From Alcanivorax sp. S71-1-4 (GTDB taxonomy: Bacteria; Pseudomonadota; Gammaproteobacteria; Pseudomonadales; Alcanivoracaceae), in contig NZ_AQOR01000001.1 in assembly GCF_009846755.1 (NCBI RefSeq), positions 1 through 64,000 of the forward strand: a stretch of 64,000 bases of DNA, given 5' to 3'. Each line of letters begins with the position of its first letter. Position 1 is the first letter of the stretch. The translations under genes were made by a program, and so were the position numbers. Shown piece by piece: positions 21,262 to 29,315 of this stretch. Under the pieces are notes generated by a model, which searched no databases, was not told where the DNA came from, and saw only the letters and a list, made by a program, of their open reading frames with translations.

Positions 21262-22518
21262 ATGGACGCGCCACTACACCAGCGATTCCTGATGTCGAAC
21301 CTGCTGGAGGCTTTGGCTGATACCCCGGTGGTGTTAGTGCATGGCCCCCGCCAAAGCGGCAAAACAACCTTGTGCCGGCAGGTGGCCGAGACGCGGAATT
21401 ACGCTTACCTGAGCTTTGACGATGACCTTCAGAAAGCGGCCGCTCAGGCGGACCCCGTCGGTTTCGTGGCGGACCTGCCTGACAAGGTGATTCTGGATGA
21501 AGTGCAGCGTGTTCCCGAATTGTTCACCTCGCTGAAGGCGGCGGTAGACAACCGGTGGGCGCCCGGACGTTTCATCCTGACGGGTTCGGCCAACGTGTTG
21601 CTGGTGCCCAGACTGGGGGATTCGCTGGCGGGGAGGATGGAGATACTCCGTTTGCATCCGCTGGCGCAGGCGGAGCTGCATGGATCGGCGGACGGCTTGT
21701 TGGCCGCGTTGTTCTCAGGGCGTCTTTCTGCCGGTAAAGAGGGGGCGCGGCAGGGGCAGGCTCTGGCGGAGCGGATTGCCGCGGGAGGTTACCCTGCCGC
21801 GCTCATGCGCCATACCATGAAACGCCGCACAGCCTGGTATCGGGACTACATCGAAACGTTGGTGCAGCGCGACGTGCGGGACCTGGCGCGCATCAACGCC
21901 CTGGATGTCCTGCCTCGTTTGCTGCAAATGGCGGCGGGCCAGACCGCTCGTCTGCTCAACGTGACGGACCTGGCCGCACCGTTTCAGATGAGCCGCCCGA
22001 CCATTCGTGATTACATCACCCTGCTTGAACGCGTTTTCCTGCTGGATACCTTGCCGCCCTGGCACAGCAATCAACTAAGCCGCCTTATCAAAACACCGAA
22101 GCTGCATATTGGTGACACCGGCCTCGCCTGTGTCCTGCTTGGTTTGGACGGTGTAGCGCTGTGGGAAGATCGAGCGTTGTATGGGCAGATGCTTGAATCG
22201 TTTGTCTTCCAGGAATTGCGACGTCAGGCGAGCTGGTATGAATCCCCTGTGAGATTTTTCCATTTCCGCACCAAGGAAAAAGTGGAAGTGGATGTGGTGA
22301 TGGAATCTGCCGGAAAGTTGGTGGGGGTTGAGGTCAAGGCATCATCGACTGTCACGGCAGGCGATTTCAGGGGGCTAAAAATGTTGCAGAGCAGCGTTGG
22401 CAAGCGTTTTGCGGTTGGGTGCGTGCTCTATGATGGTGATTCCGTGGTGCGGTTTGGAGAGGGGTTGTATGCCGTGCCGATCAGTTGTCTCTGGGGGGGC
22501 GGCTGGCCTGCGTGTTGA
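21262..22518 (+). CDS. AAA_14/DUF4143 family ATPase
   Basis: A 418-residue protein. An AAA-type Walker A (HGPRQSGKTTL, about residue 28) and Walker B ('KVILDEVQRVPELF') are followed by the sensor 'FILTGSANVLL'. A C-terminal DUF4143 nuclease-like domain contains 'EVDVVMESAGKLVGVEVKAS', a PD-(D/E)xK-type D...ExK pattern. Such proteins are abundant, often in accessory regions; their role is unknown, with toxin-antitoxin or nuclease regulation suggested for some. GAGGGAAG lies 5 bp before ATG 21262. It is outside the inferred island but inside the non-conserved gmk-yicC interval, so it may be an older insertion. Confidence 0.85.
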   Translation: MDAPLHQRFLMSNLLEALADTPVVLVHGPRQSGKTTLCRQVAETRNYAYLSFDDDLQKAAAQADPVGFVADLPDKVILDEVQRVPELFTSLKAAVDNRWAPGRFILTGSANVLLVPRLGDSLAGRMEILRLHPLAQAELHGSADGLLAALFSGRLSAGKEGARQGQALAERIAAGGYPAALMRHTMKRRTAWYRDYIETLVQRDVRDLARINALDVLPRLLQMAAGQTARLLNVTDLAAPFQMSRPTIRDYITLLERVFLLDTLPPWHSNQLSRLIKTPKLHIGDTGLACVLLGLDGVALWEDRALYGQMLESFVFQELRRQASWYESPVRFFHFRTKEKVEVDVVMESAGKLVGVEVKASSTVTAGDFRGLKMLQSSVGKRFAVGCVLYDGDSVVRFGEGLYAVPISCLWGGGWPAC

Positions 22519-22670
22519 GAGGTCTGTGCGGTGTGTTGAAGTGTGGCGGGCTTTCCTGTGTCTGATAATTGTCCGGGGGTACCCAGGCAATGCCAAGTGG
22601 GCCTTTTGAGGCACAGAAAACCGTATCTGAGCCAAGGGTTGATGCCCGCCAATATGAGGCTGCCCGGTAA

Positions 22671-23582
22671 TCAGTGTGCCAGTTTCTCTATCACGGTATC
22701 GCTATTGCTGAAATCCGTAATTCTGGCCTGGACCTCCCCGTCCTTCACCCGGATCAGGGTGGGAATGCTTCTTACCTGAAACGCAGTGAACAAGGCCCCG
22801 CCGGTATCCACCTGGAAGGGTATTTCAAGGTCATACAACTGCACGAAATCCGCCAGGGCCTGCTCATCAGTCCAAAGGTGATTGACCACGCCTTGCCAGT
22901 GCTTGTCGTTGAGCGCTGCATGCAGGTCATTCAATTCGCTCTGCACCTGTTCGCAGGCGTGTGACATTTCAGGCCGGGAATCCTTCAGGTACCAGTCGCA
23001 CCAGGTGGCTGTGAAAAACAAAAGGTGCTCGCCCTTCATCCAGGGTTCGAGCAATGCCTGTTGCTGCGCTTCGGTAAGCGCCTCGGTGCCGGTGCTTTCG
23101 AGTTGTTGACCTTGTGCCAGCATACTGATGAAACGGTCAAGCCTGTCGTCGGATTCGTGGGTGGTATAGACGACGTTGCCAGCGGTGTTGATGAGTACGG
23201 AGTAGGGCGTGCCCACCAGGCCCAGGGCCTGCGCGAGCTGGCCTTTTTCATCCAGCCATACCGGCATGCTCAGATCATATTGTTCAATAACGTCTTCAAT
23301 ATGGGGGGGTTGTTCATTGATATTGATATTGACCGCGACGATATTCATCCGGTCGGCATACGTCTGGTGCAGCGCCTCAAAATGAGCCATCTGCTCCATA
23401 CAGGGTTTGCACCAGGTGGCCCAGAACTTGAGATAAGTGGGCTTGTCGTCTTCCAGGCCAGCAATACTGACGGCCTTCCCGGTTGTGAACTCGCTCAACG
23501 GGATATCGCCAAAGCGCGCTTCACCAGCATGGGCCGGCAGGTTCAGACATAGTACTAATACTAACCACCCATACTTGAACAT
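22671..23582 (-). CDS. Periplasmic protein with two thioredoxin-like domains
   Basis: A 303-residue secreted protein with an N-terminal signal peptide ending near AHAGEA. The first domain is TlpA-like with the redox motif FWATWCKPC near residue 55 and the cis-proline segment 'GLVGTPYSVLI'. The second domain (about residues 180-303) keeps the fold pattern ('HLLFFTATWCDWYLK', 'VRSIPTLIRVKDGE') but its CxxC has become CDWY, so only one cysteine remains. It may act as a thiol reductase or as a chaperone-like pair. It is the last gene before the left attachment site of the island. Confidence 0.8.
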   Translation of the reverse strand: MFKYGWLVLVLCLNLPAHAGEARFGDIPLSEFTTGKAVSIAGLEDDKPTYLKFWATWCKPCMEQMAHFEALHQTYADRMNIVAVNININEQPPHIEDVIEQYDLSMPVWLDEKGQLAQALGLVGTPYSVLINTAGNVVYTTHESDDRLDRFISMLAQGQQLESTGTEALTEAQQQALLEPWMKGEHLLFFTATWCDWYLKDSRPEMSHACEQVQSELNDLHAALNDKHWQGVVNHLWTDEQALADFVQLYDLEIPFQVDTGGALFTAFQVRSIPTLIRVKDGEVQARITDFSNSDTVIEKLAH

Positions 23583-23627
23583 GCTGACCTCTCAGACTTG
23601 GGGATTGCTCCGCCAGCGATGCGAAGG

Positions 23628-23647
23628 TTACTCAATATTCTGGATCT
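23628..23647 (-). repeat. attL: displaced 3' end of yicC
   Basis: On the minus strand this reads AGATCCAGAATATTGAGTAA, which translates as I-Q-N-I-E-stop, exactly the end of YicC. The intact gene has AGATCCAGAACATCGAATAG at 60832-60851. The first 10 bp (AGATCCAGAA) are identical; the other differences (AAT/AAC, ATT/ATC, GAG/GAA, TAA/TAG) are all synonymous. No similarity exists upstream of the 10-mer. This is the signature of integration into a gene 3' end with replacement of the tail. Confidence 0.75.
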
Positions 23648-23721
23648 TACTGCCGAGTATAAAATTTATTATCAATAAAAACATATAGTTAGTTTTTTAT
23701 TTTGCAGTCAGTCGCTGTGCT

Positions 23722-23742
23722 TGCCCACCATAGTGCCCACCA
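23722..23742 (+). repeat. Left pair of TGCCCACCA repeats (integrase arm-type sites)
   Basis: TGCCCACCA occurs at 23722-23730 and 23734-23742, a 12-bp period, about 75 bp inside attL. The same 9-mer with the same 12-bp spacing occurs near the right end (60705 and 60717). Repeated short direct sites flanking both cores fit arm-type binding sites of a tyrosine integrase. Confidence 0.55.
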
Positions 23743-23943
23743 CCATCTTTGGGTAGGGATGAGCATTGTCTGTGGAGCTGGGAGTCAGTGATGATGTCTC
23801 AGTGGGTCGGGACGACTGCGGTCGTCACTTGCACGCTGGTGGCCGAGTCCGCCGGTCGGCCCCTCATCACGCGGACGTGGTGGTTGCCGAGGGGGTGTCG
23901 GCGGAATCGCACCAATCGTTGAAATGCACCATGCACCTCCTGC

Positions 23944-24747
23944 CTAATTCGGGAACAGGTCGCGAACGCGAAGGAAGGGCATGCCGGTTTCGGCAGCCCT
24001 GCGCACCTTGCGTTCAAGAACCTGGTTGAGCGGTATCTTCCGGTCGAGCATCTCGTACAGATCGAGACCGTCCATGCAGATGACGCGCTTGCCTCGGCCG
24101 AAGGCGATAAGGCCATCTTCAGAGAAGCCGCTGTTGCTCACGAACAGGCCGCGTGTCCAGGCGGCCTTCTGTTCGATCTTGCCGTGGAAGGTGTGGAGGT
24201 CTGCGACTCCGGTGGGCTTGCCGTGCCATTTGGCTTCCAGCAGATAGGTGTCACTGCCGAGTTGGAAGCTGCCGTCGATCTGTTCGCCTCTCAATCGGAA
24301 CGGATCCTGAGCCGCCAGACCGAACGCGTCAAACAGGCTCTTGAGAAACCCCTCAAAGGCGAAACCGCGTGCCTGCGGGCTCAGTGAAGAGATCCGTAGC
24401 AGTTCAGTCTTGATGGTCGAGATATTGTGGTAATCGACTGTAGGTGCGGATGCGAGCGGTGCCGGTTTCGGAGGTGCGCCACCGGAGAGGCGGTTGATCA
24501 AACCCCGATAGCGCGACTGCGCGTCGACGACAGGGTCCTTCCCGCTGCTGCGAGCAAGGTATTCGCAGCGATGCTCCCAAAGGGCGGTGAGTGTGCGGAC
24601 GGCGGTGGCGTCGTCGCAGGTTTGCAGGAAGTAGCGTAGCCGCTTTCCTTTGGAGCCGCCGTTCGTCGAGAATTTGGGGTCGTCGATATTGATGTTGAAC
24701 TCGGAGGCAAAAAAATCCGCGAAGCTCGCGTCAGAGAAGTCGAGCAC
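23944..24747 (-). CDS. Mrr-like restriction endonuclease domain protein, 5' end damaged
   Basis: The C-terminal half has a PD-(D/E)xK core: 'GEQIDGSFQLGSDTYLLEAKW' with Asp, then Glu-x-Lys (EAK), typical of Mrr_cat/type IV restriction-like nucleases. The N-terminal part includes 'GSKGKRLRYFLQTCDD'. Relatives begin about 20 residues earlier. Here the reading frame continues upstream of GTG 24747 as I-D-L-R-L-V-D-D-L-V-D-F... back to a TAG near 24855, with no ATG, GTG or TTG before that. Either GTG 24747 is used, giving a shortened protein, or the gene has lost its start. It lies just inside attL. Confidence 0.65.
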   Translation of the reverse strand: MLDFSDASFADFFASEFNINIDDPKFSTNGGSKGKRLRYFLQTCDDATAVRTLTALWEHRCEYLARSSGKDPVVDAQSRYRGLINRLSGGAPPKPAPLASAPTVDYHNISTIKTELLRISSLSPQARGFAFEGFLKSLFDAFGLAAQDPFRLRGEQIDGSFQLGSDTYLLEAKWHGKPTGVADLHTFHGKIEQKAAWTRGLFVSNSGFSEDGLIAFGRGKRVICMDGLDLYEMLDRKIPLNQVLERKVRRAAETGMPFLRVRDLFPN

Positions 24748-24849
24748 GAACCCACGGCCTCGGACGAAATCAACGAGGTCATCTACAAGACGTAGATCGA
24801 TGGACCGTATTGAGCTAATAACCTGTCCTCCCCAATGGACCGCATTAAT

Positions 24850-25635
24850 CTATCTATTGTTAGATTCTTGGAAGGCCCTCGCAAGCTTTCTGCCAAAATC
24901 AGTTGAGCCTGTCTCGGCGGTGTCGGCAGCCTCTGTCGGAGGCAATTTATCCGCATGATGGGATTCAGTTTGAGAGTTGCCATCTCCTTCTAAGTGTTTG
25001 TTCTCTATGGGCTCTACATGATCCTGATTGCTGTTGACTGGTTGGACCGCAGGTCCCTGTGCCTCCGTAGCTTCAATGCCTATCGATGGCTTCTCCGACA
25101 TTTGACGTTGTTCGGGCGGGGAGGACTGTTGGTCATTGCTCTGGCTGATGGTTCGCAGGCGCTCGGCCCGCGATCCAACCCCAGCCCTTTTTCTTGGCGG
25201 AGCTTCCTTGGCCCTTTTTAGCTCTTCTCTGTGACGTTTCTCCATATGCCTGATGATTATGCCTTGATCGAGAATTAGCTCCTCCAAGGCCTTGTTGATA
25301 CTTGTGCCGTGCTTCTTCGCCAATAGCTGGAGGCTCTTTTGGACGTCCTTACTCATGAAAAAGTTGTATGGCTTCGCGCCAGGCGACCTCATCCTCCTCT
25401 TCTTTTGAGCCCAGGCAGCTTTCATGCGTTTGATGGTTAATTCGACAAAGTAGGCATTCTGCATGTGGGTGTATTCAAGGTGCCGGGATATCAGATCGAT
25501 TCGGTCCTTTGGCACTGGGGGGGTGTAGCCCGCGAATGGAGGGAGTAGCCCGCGTTGCCCCAGATAGTTCAAGAACCATGCTTCATGAGAACGAAATTCG
25601 TTCTCGCTAACCCAGTTCAACCAGTCTCCCATCAT
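24850..25635 (-). CDS. Hypothetical protein with ribbon-helix-helix-like segment
   Basis: A 261-residue protein with no family I recognise. Residues 1-90 contain 'FLNYLGQRGLLPPFAGYTPP' and a basic stretch. Residues 92-128 ('FFMSKDVQKSLQLLAKKHGT' followed by SINKALEELI) look like an Arc/MetJ-type ribbon-helix-helix. The last 110 residues are Glu/Ser/Gln-rich and probably disordered. A DNA-binding role on the element is an inference. The start ATG at 25635 follows CAAAGGGTCGAG, the same leader that precedes the integrase start at 60541. It is divergent from the 25795 gene, with palindromes between them. Confidence 0.55.
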   Translation of the reverse strand: MMGDWLNWVSENEFRSHEAWFLNYLGQRGLLPPFAGYTPPVPKDRIDLISRHLEYTHMQNAYFVELTIKRMKAAWAQKKRRMRSPGAKPYNFFMSKDVQKSLQLLAKKHGTSINKALEELILDQGIIIRHMEKRHREELKRAKEAPPRKRAGVGSRAERLRTISQSNDQQSSPPEQRQMSEKPSIGIEATEAQGPAVQPVNSNQDHVEPIENKHLEGDGNSQTESHHADKLPPTEAADTAETGSTDFGRKLARAFQESNNR

Positions 25636-25707
25636 CTCGACCCTTTGTAAGTGTCTCCCTAAATTGGTTGTCTGAGGCTTTTAGGGATTCTGCAACCGGA
25701 GCTTATA

Positions 25708-25765
25708 ACAAGTCATTTGACATAGTCAGATGACTTGTTTTTAGTGCTTTATTAACTATAGTTAA
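25708..25765. promoter_or_regulatory. Divergent-promoter operators: inverted repeat and 14-bp palindrome
   Basis: ACAAGTCATTTGA / TCAGATGACTTGT (25708-25738, 5-bp spacer, one mismatch) and the perfect palindrome TTAACTATAGTTAA (25752-25765) lie between divergent genes. They sit 30-90 bp from the start at 25795, in AT-rich DNA. They are likely regulator sites; the candidates are the RHH-like and winged-helix-like neighbours. Confidence 0.45.
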
Positions 25766-25794
25766 AAAAAGCAATAAAACATGGAAAAGCTGGG

Positions 25795-27174
25795 ATGAAT
25801 CAAGCGGTGACCCTTCTTCTGATGCATCTTCCTGGAGTATCGGCTACGGCCAAATATTTCCTGGTAAGGGCCCTCTATCTGGGACATGAAGTGGCTGGCG
25901 GCATGAGCCTGGATGAGCTTTCAAGTCAATTTGGCCTTACCAAGCGGGCAGTGATTCGAGTAAGGGACGAGCTGATGCAGCCTGTGAAAAAATACGGTGA
26001 CGGCTATCTGTTAGAGAAAAAATGCCCCTCTGGATCAGGCCACGGCGGGCGAGGCCGTCCACGGAAATACTTCCAGTTCAACCCTGATTTCTTGGAGGAT
26101 CTCTGCCCTGACGGTACTAAACAGGGGGTGGCTCATGCAGAAATCTGTCAATTCCTGATGCAATCCCATGTGCAGTTCTGCAAAGCGCGTCTGAGAGATA
26201 TGACAGGGAGGGCAGTGGCGGATGGACCCAAGGATCGGCCCTCTGCCTTGAATCTATACGTTCTAGCCTTGTTATGGGCGCTGGCGGACGAGATGGGGGC
26301 TATCTGGGAGAGGGGGGTTGGGGAGATAGCCCAAATGGCGGGAATGACCCGGGATCAGGCGAATAACCATCTGAGCAAGTTGACGCGAATGGGGTACATA
26401 GATAGCCGGTTGTCAGGGGTATCAGGCTCGTCGCTCTTTGGGCGCTCACCGGGAGCTATATTTCTTAACCCGGCGCATTCAGCTCTATCTGGTGTTTGGG
26501 GTGATGTTGAGTGGTATTGGGATACATACCCGACCCAAGACAGCATCTTATGGGCAGTGGAGGATGCTTCTCGAGAGGCCAATGTAATTGGAAGCCGGGA
26601 GAAAAAGATTCAAGCAAAGGGGCCTCCCGCTGAGTGGGTAATGCGTAACCTATATCTTGATAAACGCGCTTTTGAAGGTGGCCTGTTATTTTATGACGCT
26701 TGGCGGGAACTGACTGAGTCCGGGAGGATTCTGGGGGTCTATTCGGTATTTCAAGACGCTGCCTGGCCGGTTAGAAGATATGCGAAAGCAGTGTTATGTA
26801 GATATGCGAGGCAGATCCTTGAACGACAAGTCCAGGCTATATGCCAATCTAGAGAAGTTCTGGACCCGGAGGTCCTGGATGATATCCAGCGACTTATTGC
26901 AACCAAGTGTGACCGTGAAGAGAAGAGGACAAAGGGGGTGGCCCTTTGGTTCTATTCGAGAGCGTATGTTCTGGCACAGGAGATTTTCCGGCAAAGAGCA
27001 TTGGCGCTCATTCCAGCAGAGAAAGATGCAGGCAGCCTGAGTTTTTTGGAAAAGACCAAACAGGCTAGAGCGGCGTTGGCGGAAAGTGGCGAGGCATGGA
27101 GTTTCTTTCCGAATAGGATGAGTGCTTTTACCAAGATATTGATAAGGATGAAAAGGTTGCCAGTGGCTAATTAG
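25795..27174 (+). CDS. Hypothetical protein with winged-helix-like domains
   Basis: A 459-residue soluble protein. Residues 35-60 ('GMSLDELSSQFGLTKRAVIR') and 178-205 ('GVGEIAQMAGMTRDQANNHL') are two helix-turn-helix-like segments, and 'GHGGRGRPRKYFQF' is a basic linker. It shows no enzymatic motif. Island genes of this size beside Gp2/AlpA-type genes often act in replication or regulation of the element, but this is only contextual. Start at ATG 25795; GGAAAAG upstream is a weak ribosome site. The next 298 bp to the Gp2-like gene show nothing recognisable. Confidence 0.6.
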   Translation: MNQAVTLLLMHLPGVSATAKYFLVRALYLGHEVAGGMSLDELSSQFGLTKRAVIRVRDELMQPVKKYGDGYLLEKKCPSGSGHGGRGRPRKYFQFNPDFLEDLCPDGTKQGVAHAEICQFLMQSHVQFCKARLRDMTGRAVADGPKDRPSALNLYVLALLWALADEMGAIWERGVGEIAQMAGMTRDQANNHLSKLTRMGYIDSRLSGVSGSSLFGRSPGAIFLNPAHSALSGVWGDVEWYWDTYPTQDSILWAVEDASREANVIGSREKKIQAKGPPAEWVMRNLYLDKRAFEGGLLFYDAWRELTESGRILGVYSVFQDAAWPVRRYAKAVLCRYARQILERQVQAICQSREVLDPEVLDDIQRLIATKCDREEKRTKGVALWFYSRAYVLAQEIFRQRALALIPAEKDAGSLSFLEKTKQARAALAESGEAWSFFPNRMSAFTKILIRMKRLPVAN

Positions 27175-27472
27175 TTTCCTCAAGCTGATTTTATTATGCC
27201 GGAGTTAATTAATCCATGGAATTTATACGTGATGCCAGTAAAAATGGGGTTTCTGGCATTGCTGCACCAAGTTAGCAATGTCGGTATTAGATCTTTAATA
27301 GAGTAGTCCATCAAGGAAATGGGCCTGCCCTCAAGGCAAAGTCAGAGACATCCCTCTCATAGTCCGGTGTTCTGAATCCTCCAGCAAAAGGAGATGGTGG
27401 GAAACCCCGGGAGCTAAAAGTAAAAAAGGATCAACGTGCCGGTTCATGTGGTTATGCCCACAGGAGTACGAC

Positions 27473-28135
27473 ATGTACAGACATCCCCACAATCCCAATC
27501 TCACCCTGATCGACGAGTCCGAATGGAATGGGTTGCCTTTGCTGCCCCGCCATGGTCCCTACATTGACAGTTACCTGGCTCGTATCTGGGACACGGTTAA
27601 AAGAACGGTGGAGCAGTACCGGCGAGTAACAGCCATTCGGTTTGACCTGAGAATGCCCGATGATGGCCTGTATCTGGATTCTGCAGTCATTTCCCGGTTC
27701 ATTGAATCATTGAAAGCCAAGCTTGTGGCAGCGGAGCAACGGAAGGCCCGGCAAGGTATCCGGGTTCACCCGACTATCCTCAGGACTATCTGGGTGCGAG
27801 AGCAAAAAAGCTCGCACCATCCTCATTACCATGTATGCATCCTGCTCAACGGTGATGCCTACTGCCACTTGGGGTTCTTTGGAGCTGGTCAAGGGGATCG
27901 GAGCAATATGGCGACGCGGATACAGGAAGCTTGGGCTAGCGCCCTGGGTATTCCTCCGGGGCAGTTCGGTGGTCTGGTCCACTTCCCGCCCAACAGGGTT
28001 TATCGCATCGATGCAAACTCGGACCAATTCCTGCCGCAGATGGTGAATCTGTTTACACGTCTTAGTTATTTCGCAAAGGTTGGGACGAAGCAATATGGCA
28101 CGGGGGATAATTGCTTTGGATGTAGCCGCCGGTAA
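27473..28135 (+). CDS. Inovirus Gp2-like / YagK-YfjJ domain protein (HUH type)
   Basis: A 220-residue protein. The segment 'SSHHPHYHVCILLNGDAY' (around residues 115-130) has the His-hydrophobic-His arrangement of HUH rolling-circle proteins. 'GQFGGLVHFPPNRVYRID' and a C-terminal 'LFTRLSYFAKVGTKQY' with a Lys-Gly-Thr-Lys motif fit the inovirus-type Gp2/YfjJ family. These are found in filamentous phage and in P4-like islands and may start rolling-circle replication; the nicking Tyr could be the one in SYFAK. ATG 27473 has AGGAG 7 bp upstream, which favours it over 27446. AlpA follows. Confidence 0.75.
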   Translation: MYRHPHNPNLTLIDESEWNGLPLLPRHGPYIDSYLARIWDTVKRTVEQYRRVTAIRFDLRMPDDGLYLDSAVISRFIESLKAKLVAAEQRKARQGIRVHPTILRTIWVREQKSSHHPHYHVCILLNGDAYCHLGFFGAGQGDRSNMATRIQEAWASALGIPPGQFGGLVHFPPNRVYRIDANSDQFLPQMVNLFTRLSYFAKVGTKQYGTGDNCFGCSRR

Positions 28136-28252
28136 GTTCGATTGTCAAATATATGCCATCACTTGAACGAGCATGCCGCCCAGCCAGGCACTTTGAAACG
28201 GTAACTTTCTACAGCGCACCTCTATCCCATGAGGGAATATGAGGACAAACCA

Positions 28253-28447
28253 ATGAAAATCATGCGCTTAGATGAAGTCATGGCTTGTACAGGGCTGGGC
28301 AGGTCATCCATTTACAAGCTGATGACCGAGGGTAGCTTCCCAAAGACGGTGTCGCTTCTTAATCGCTCTGTCGGTTGGGTCTCTCACGAGATTGAAAGCT
28401 GGATTCTGGCTCGTGTTGAGGAAAGAGACGAAAAGGCCGTTAATTGA
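28253..28447 (+). CDS. alpA: AlpA family regulator/excisionase
   Basis: A 64-residue winged-helix protein: 'MRLDEVMACTGLGRSSIYKL' then MTEGSFPKTV, with the typical Trp-Val-x-x-Glu-Ile-x-x-Trp end (VGWVSHEIESWI). AlpA proteins activate integrase or excision genes of P4-like islands and can act as excisionases. GAGGAC lies 6 bp upstream of ATG 28253, favouring it over the longer frame at 28229. It lies about 120 bp after the Gp2-like gene on the same strand. Confidence 0.9.
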   Translation: MKIMRLDEVMACTGLGRSSIYKLMTEGSFPKTVSLLNRSVGWVSHEIESWILARVEERDEKAVN

Positions 28448-28584
28448 GAGGGGAGCCTGTCTGACGGCCGGAGAGGCCAACGCGGGGCCGAAAGCCCGTA
28501 TACATACACACTTCATACGTCAGCCATTGACACGAATTCTTCCTACAGCCCCTTGGAGTTAGTCGCCACTTTCCGGAGTGCTGA

Positions 28585-28620
28585 GCTTGAGAGCCCTGCT
28601 ATCTCGCAGGGCTCTCAAGC
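28585..28620. terminator. Perfect 15-bp hairpin between convergent genes
   Basis: GCTTGAGAGCCCTGC (28585-28599) pairs perfectly with 28606-28620 around a TATCTC loop. It lies between alpA and the convergent XRE gene. There is no T-run on either side, so it is a strong RNA/DNA hairpin that may terminate both transcripts with help, or serve another role. Confidence 0.5.
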
Positions 28621-28713
28621 CGGCGGAGCGCGCGCCCTGCCCCCGTTGAGGTGGCAGGGGGTGGGGCTGCCGGGCCAGGCTCAGCGTTCAGGCAAACGGA
28701 TGTCTCGAGATGC

Positions 28714-29064
28714 TCAAAGTGGGGGCGGCCGGGGAATCTGGCGTTGGGCCAGCCGGTTGCGGGCAAAGGACAGCAGCTCTTTCAGAACGGGTTCTGGGGC
28801 CTGACTGGCAATGGCGATCAGTGCCTCCCGCATCTCGGTTTCCGATTCCACTGTGGGGAACAGGAAGAACTCCTGGAGCTCCACGTCAAGCACCCTGGCC
28901 ATGGCCACCAGGGTATCCAGAGAAGGGAAGTACTTGCCTGTCTCCAGCCGGGAGATGTGGCGACCGTCCACACCGACCTGCTCCGCCAGGTCATTCTGGG
29001 TCAAATGCCGAGCCCTGCGCAGAGTGCTGATGCGCGCGCCTATCAGTTGCTTGGGGTCTTTCAT
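28714..29064 (-). CDS. XRE family (HTH_3) transcriptional regulator
   Basis: A 116-residue Cro/CI-type regulator. The helix-turn-helix is 'LTQNDLAEQVGVDGRHISRL' at residues 20-39, followed by 'ETGKYFPSLDTLVAMARVLD', a textbook HTH_3. The C-terminal 45 residues are a short helical tail ending in prolines. ATG 29064 has a GGAGCG-type site upstream. It is divergent from the large lipoprotein gene and could control it; ATATGATG direct repeats lie in the gap. Confidence 0.88.
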   Translation of the reverse strand: MKDPKQLIGARISTLRRARHLTQNDLAEQVGVDGRHISRLETGKYFPSLDTLVAMARVLDVELQEFFLFPTVESETEMREALIAIASQAPEPVLKELLSFARNRLAQRQIPRPPPL

Positions 29065-29145
29065 GCATCGCTCCTGCCTTTGCCCGGCAGTTCAGCAGAT
29101 AGCGCGGCCCTCAAGAACGGCATCTTACCGTGATTGATGCAAAAA

Positions 29146-29163
29146 ATATGATGTTATATGATG
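29146..29163. promoter_or_regulatory. ATATGATG direct repeats
   Basis: ATATGATG at 29146-29153 and 29156-29163, 10 bp apart (one helical turn), lie in the gap between the divergent XRE regulator and lipoprotein genes. They are a plausible operator for the regulator. Confidence 0.35.
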
Positions 29164-29315
29164 AAAAGTTCTGTGCTCTATGTAGGAAAAGATCAAAAAA
29201 GAAGCGCAGGGCGTCTATCTGGCGGATCACCCGGGGATCTCAACCAATGTGAATGGGGTGCCTCTTCAAGGGGCCTGGATCCTCGGAATAGGGAAATATT
29301 TGGGGAAGAAACGTT

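Noticed and set aside
23766-24029. 87-residue plus-strand frame near attL
   Set aside because: No ribosome site, overlaps the nuclease-like gene on the other strand, unnatural composition.
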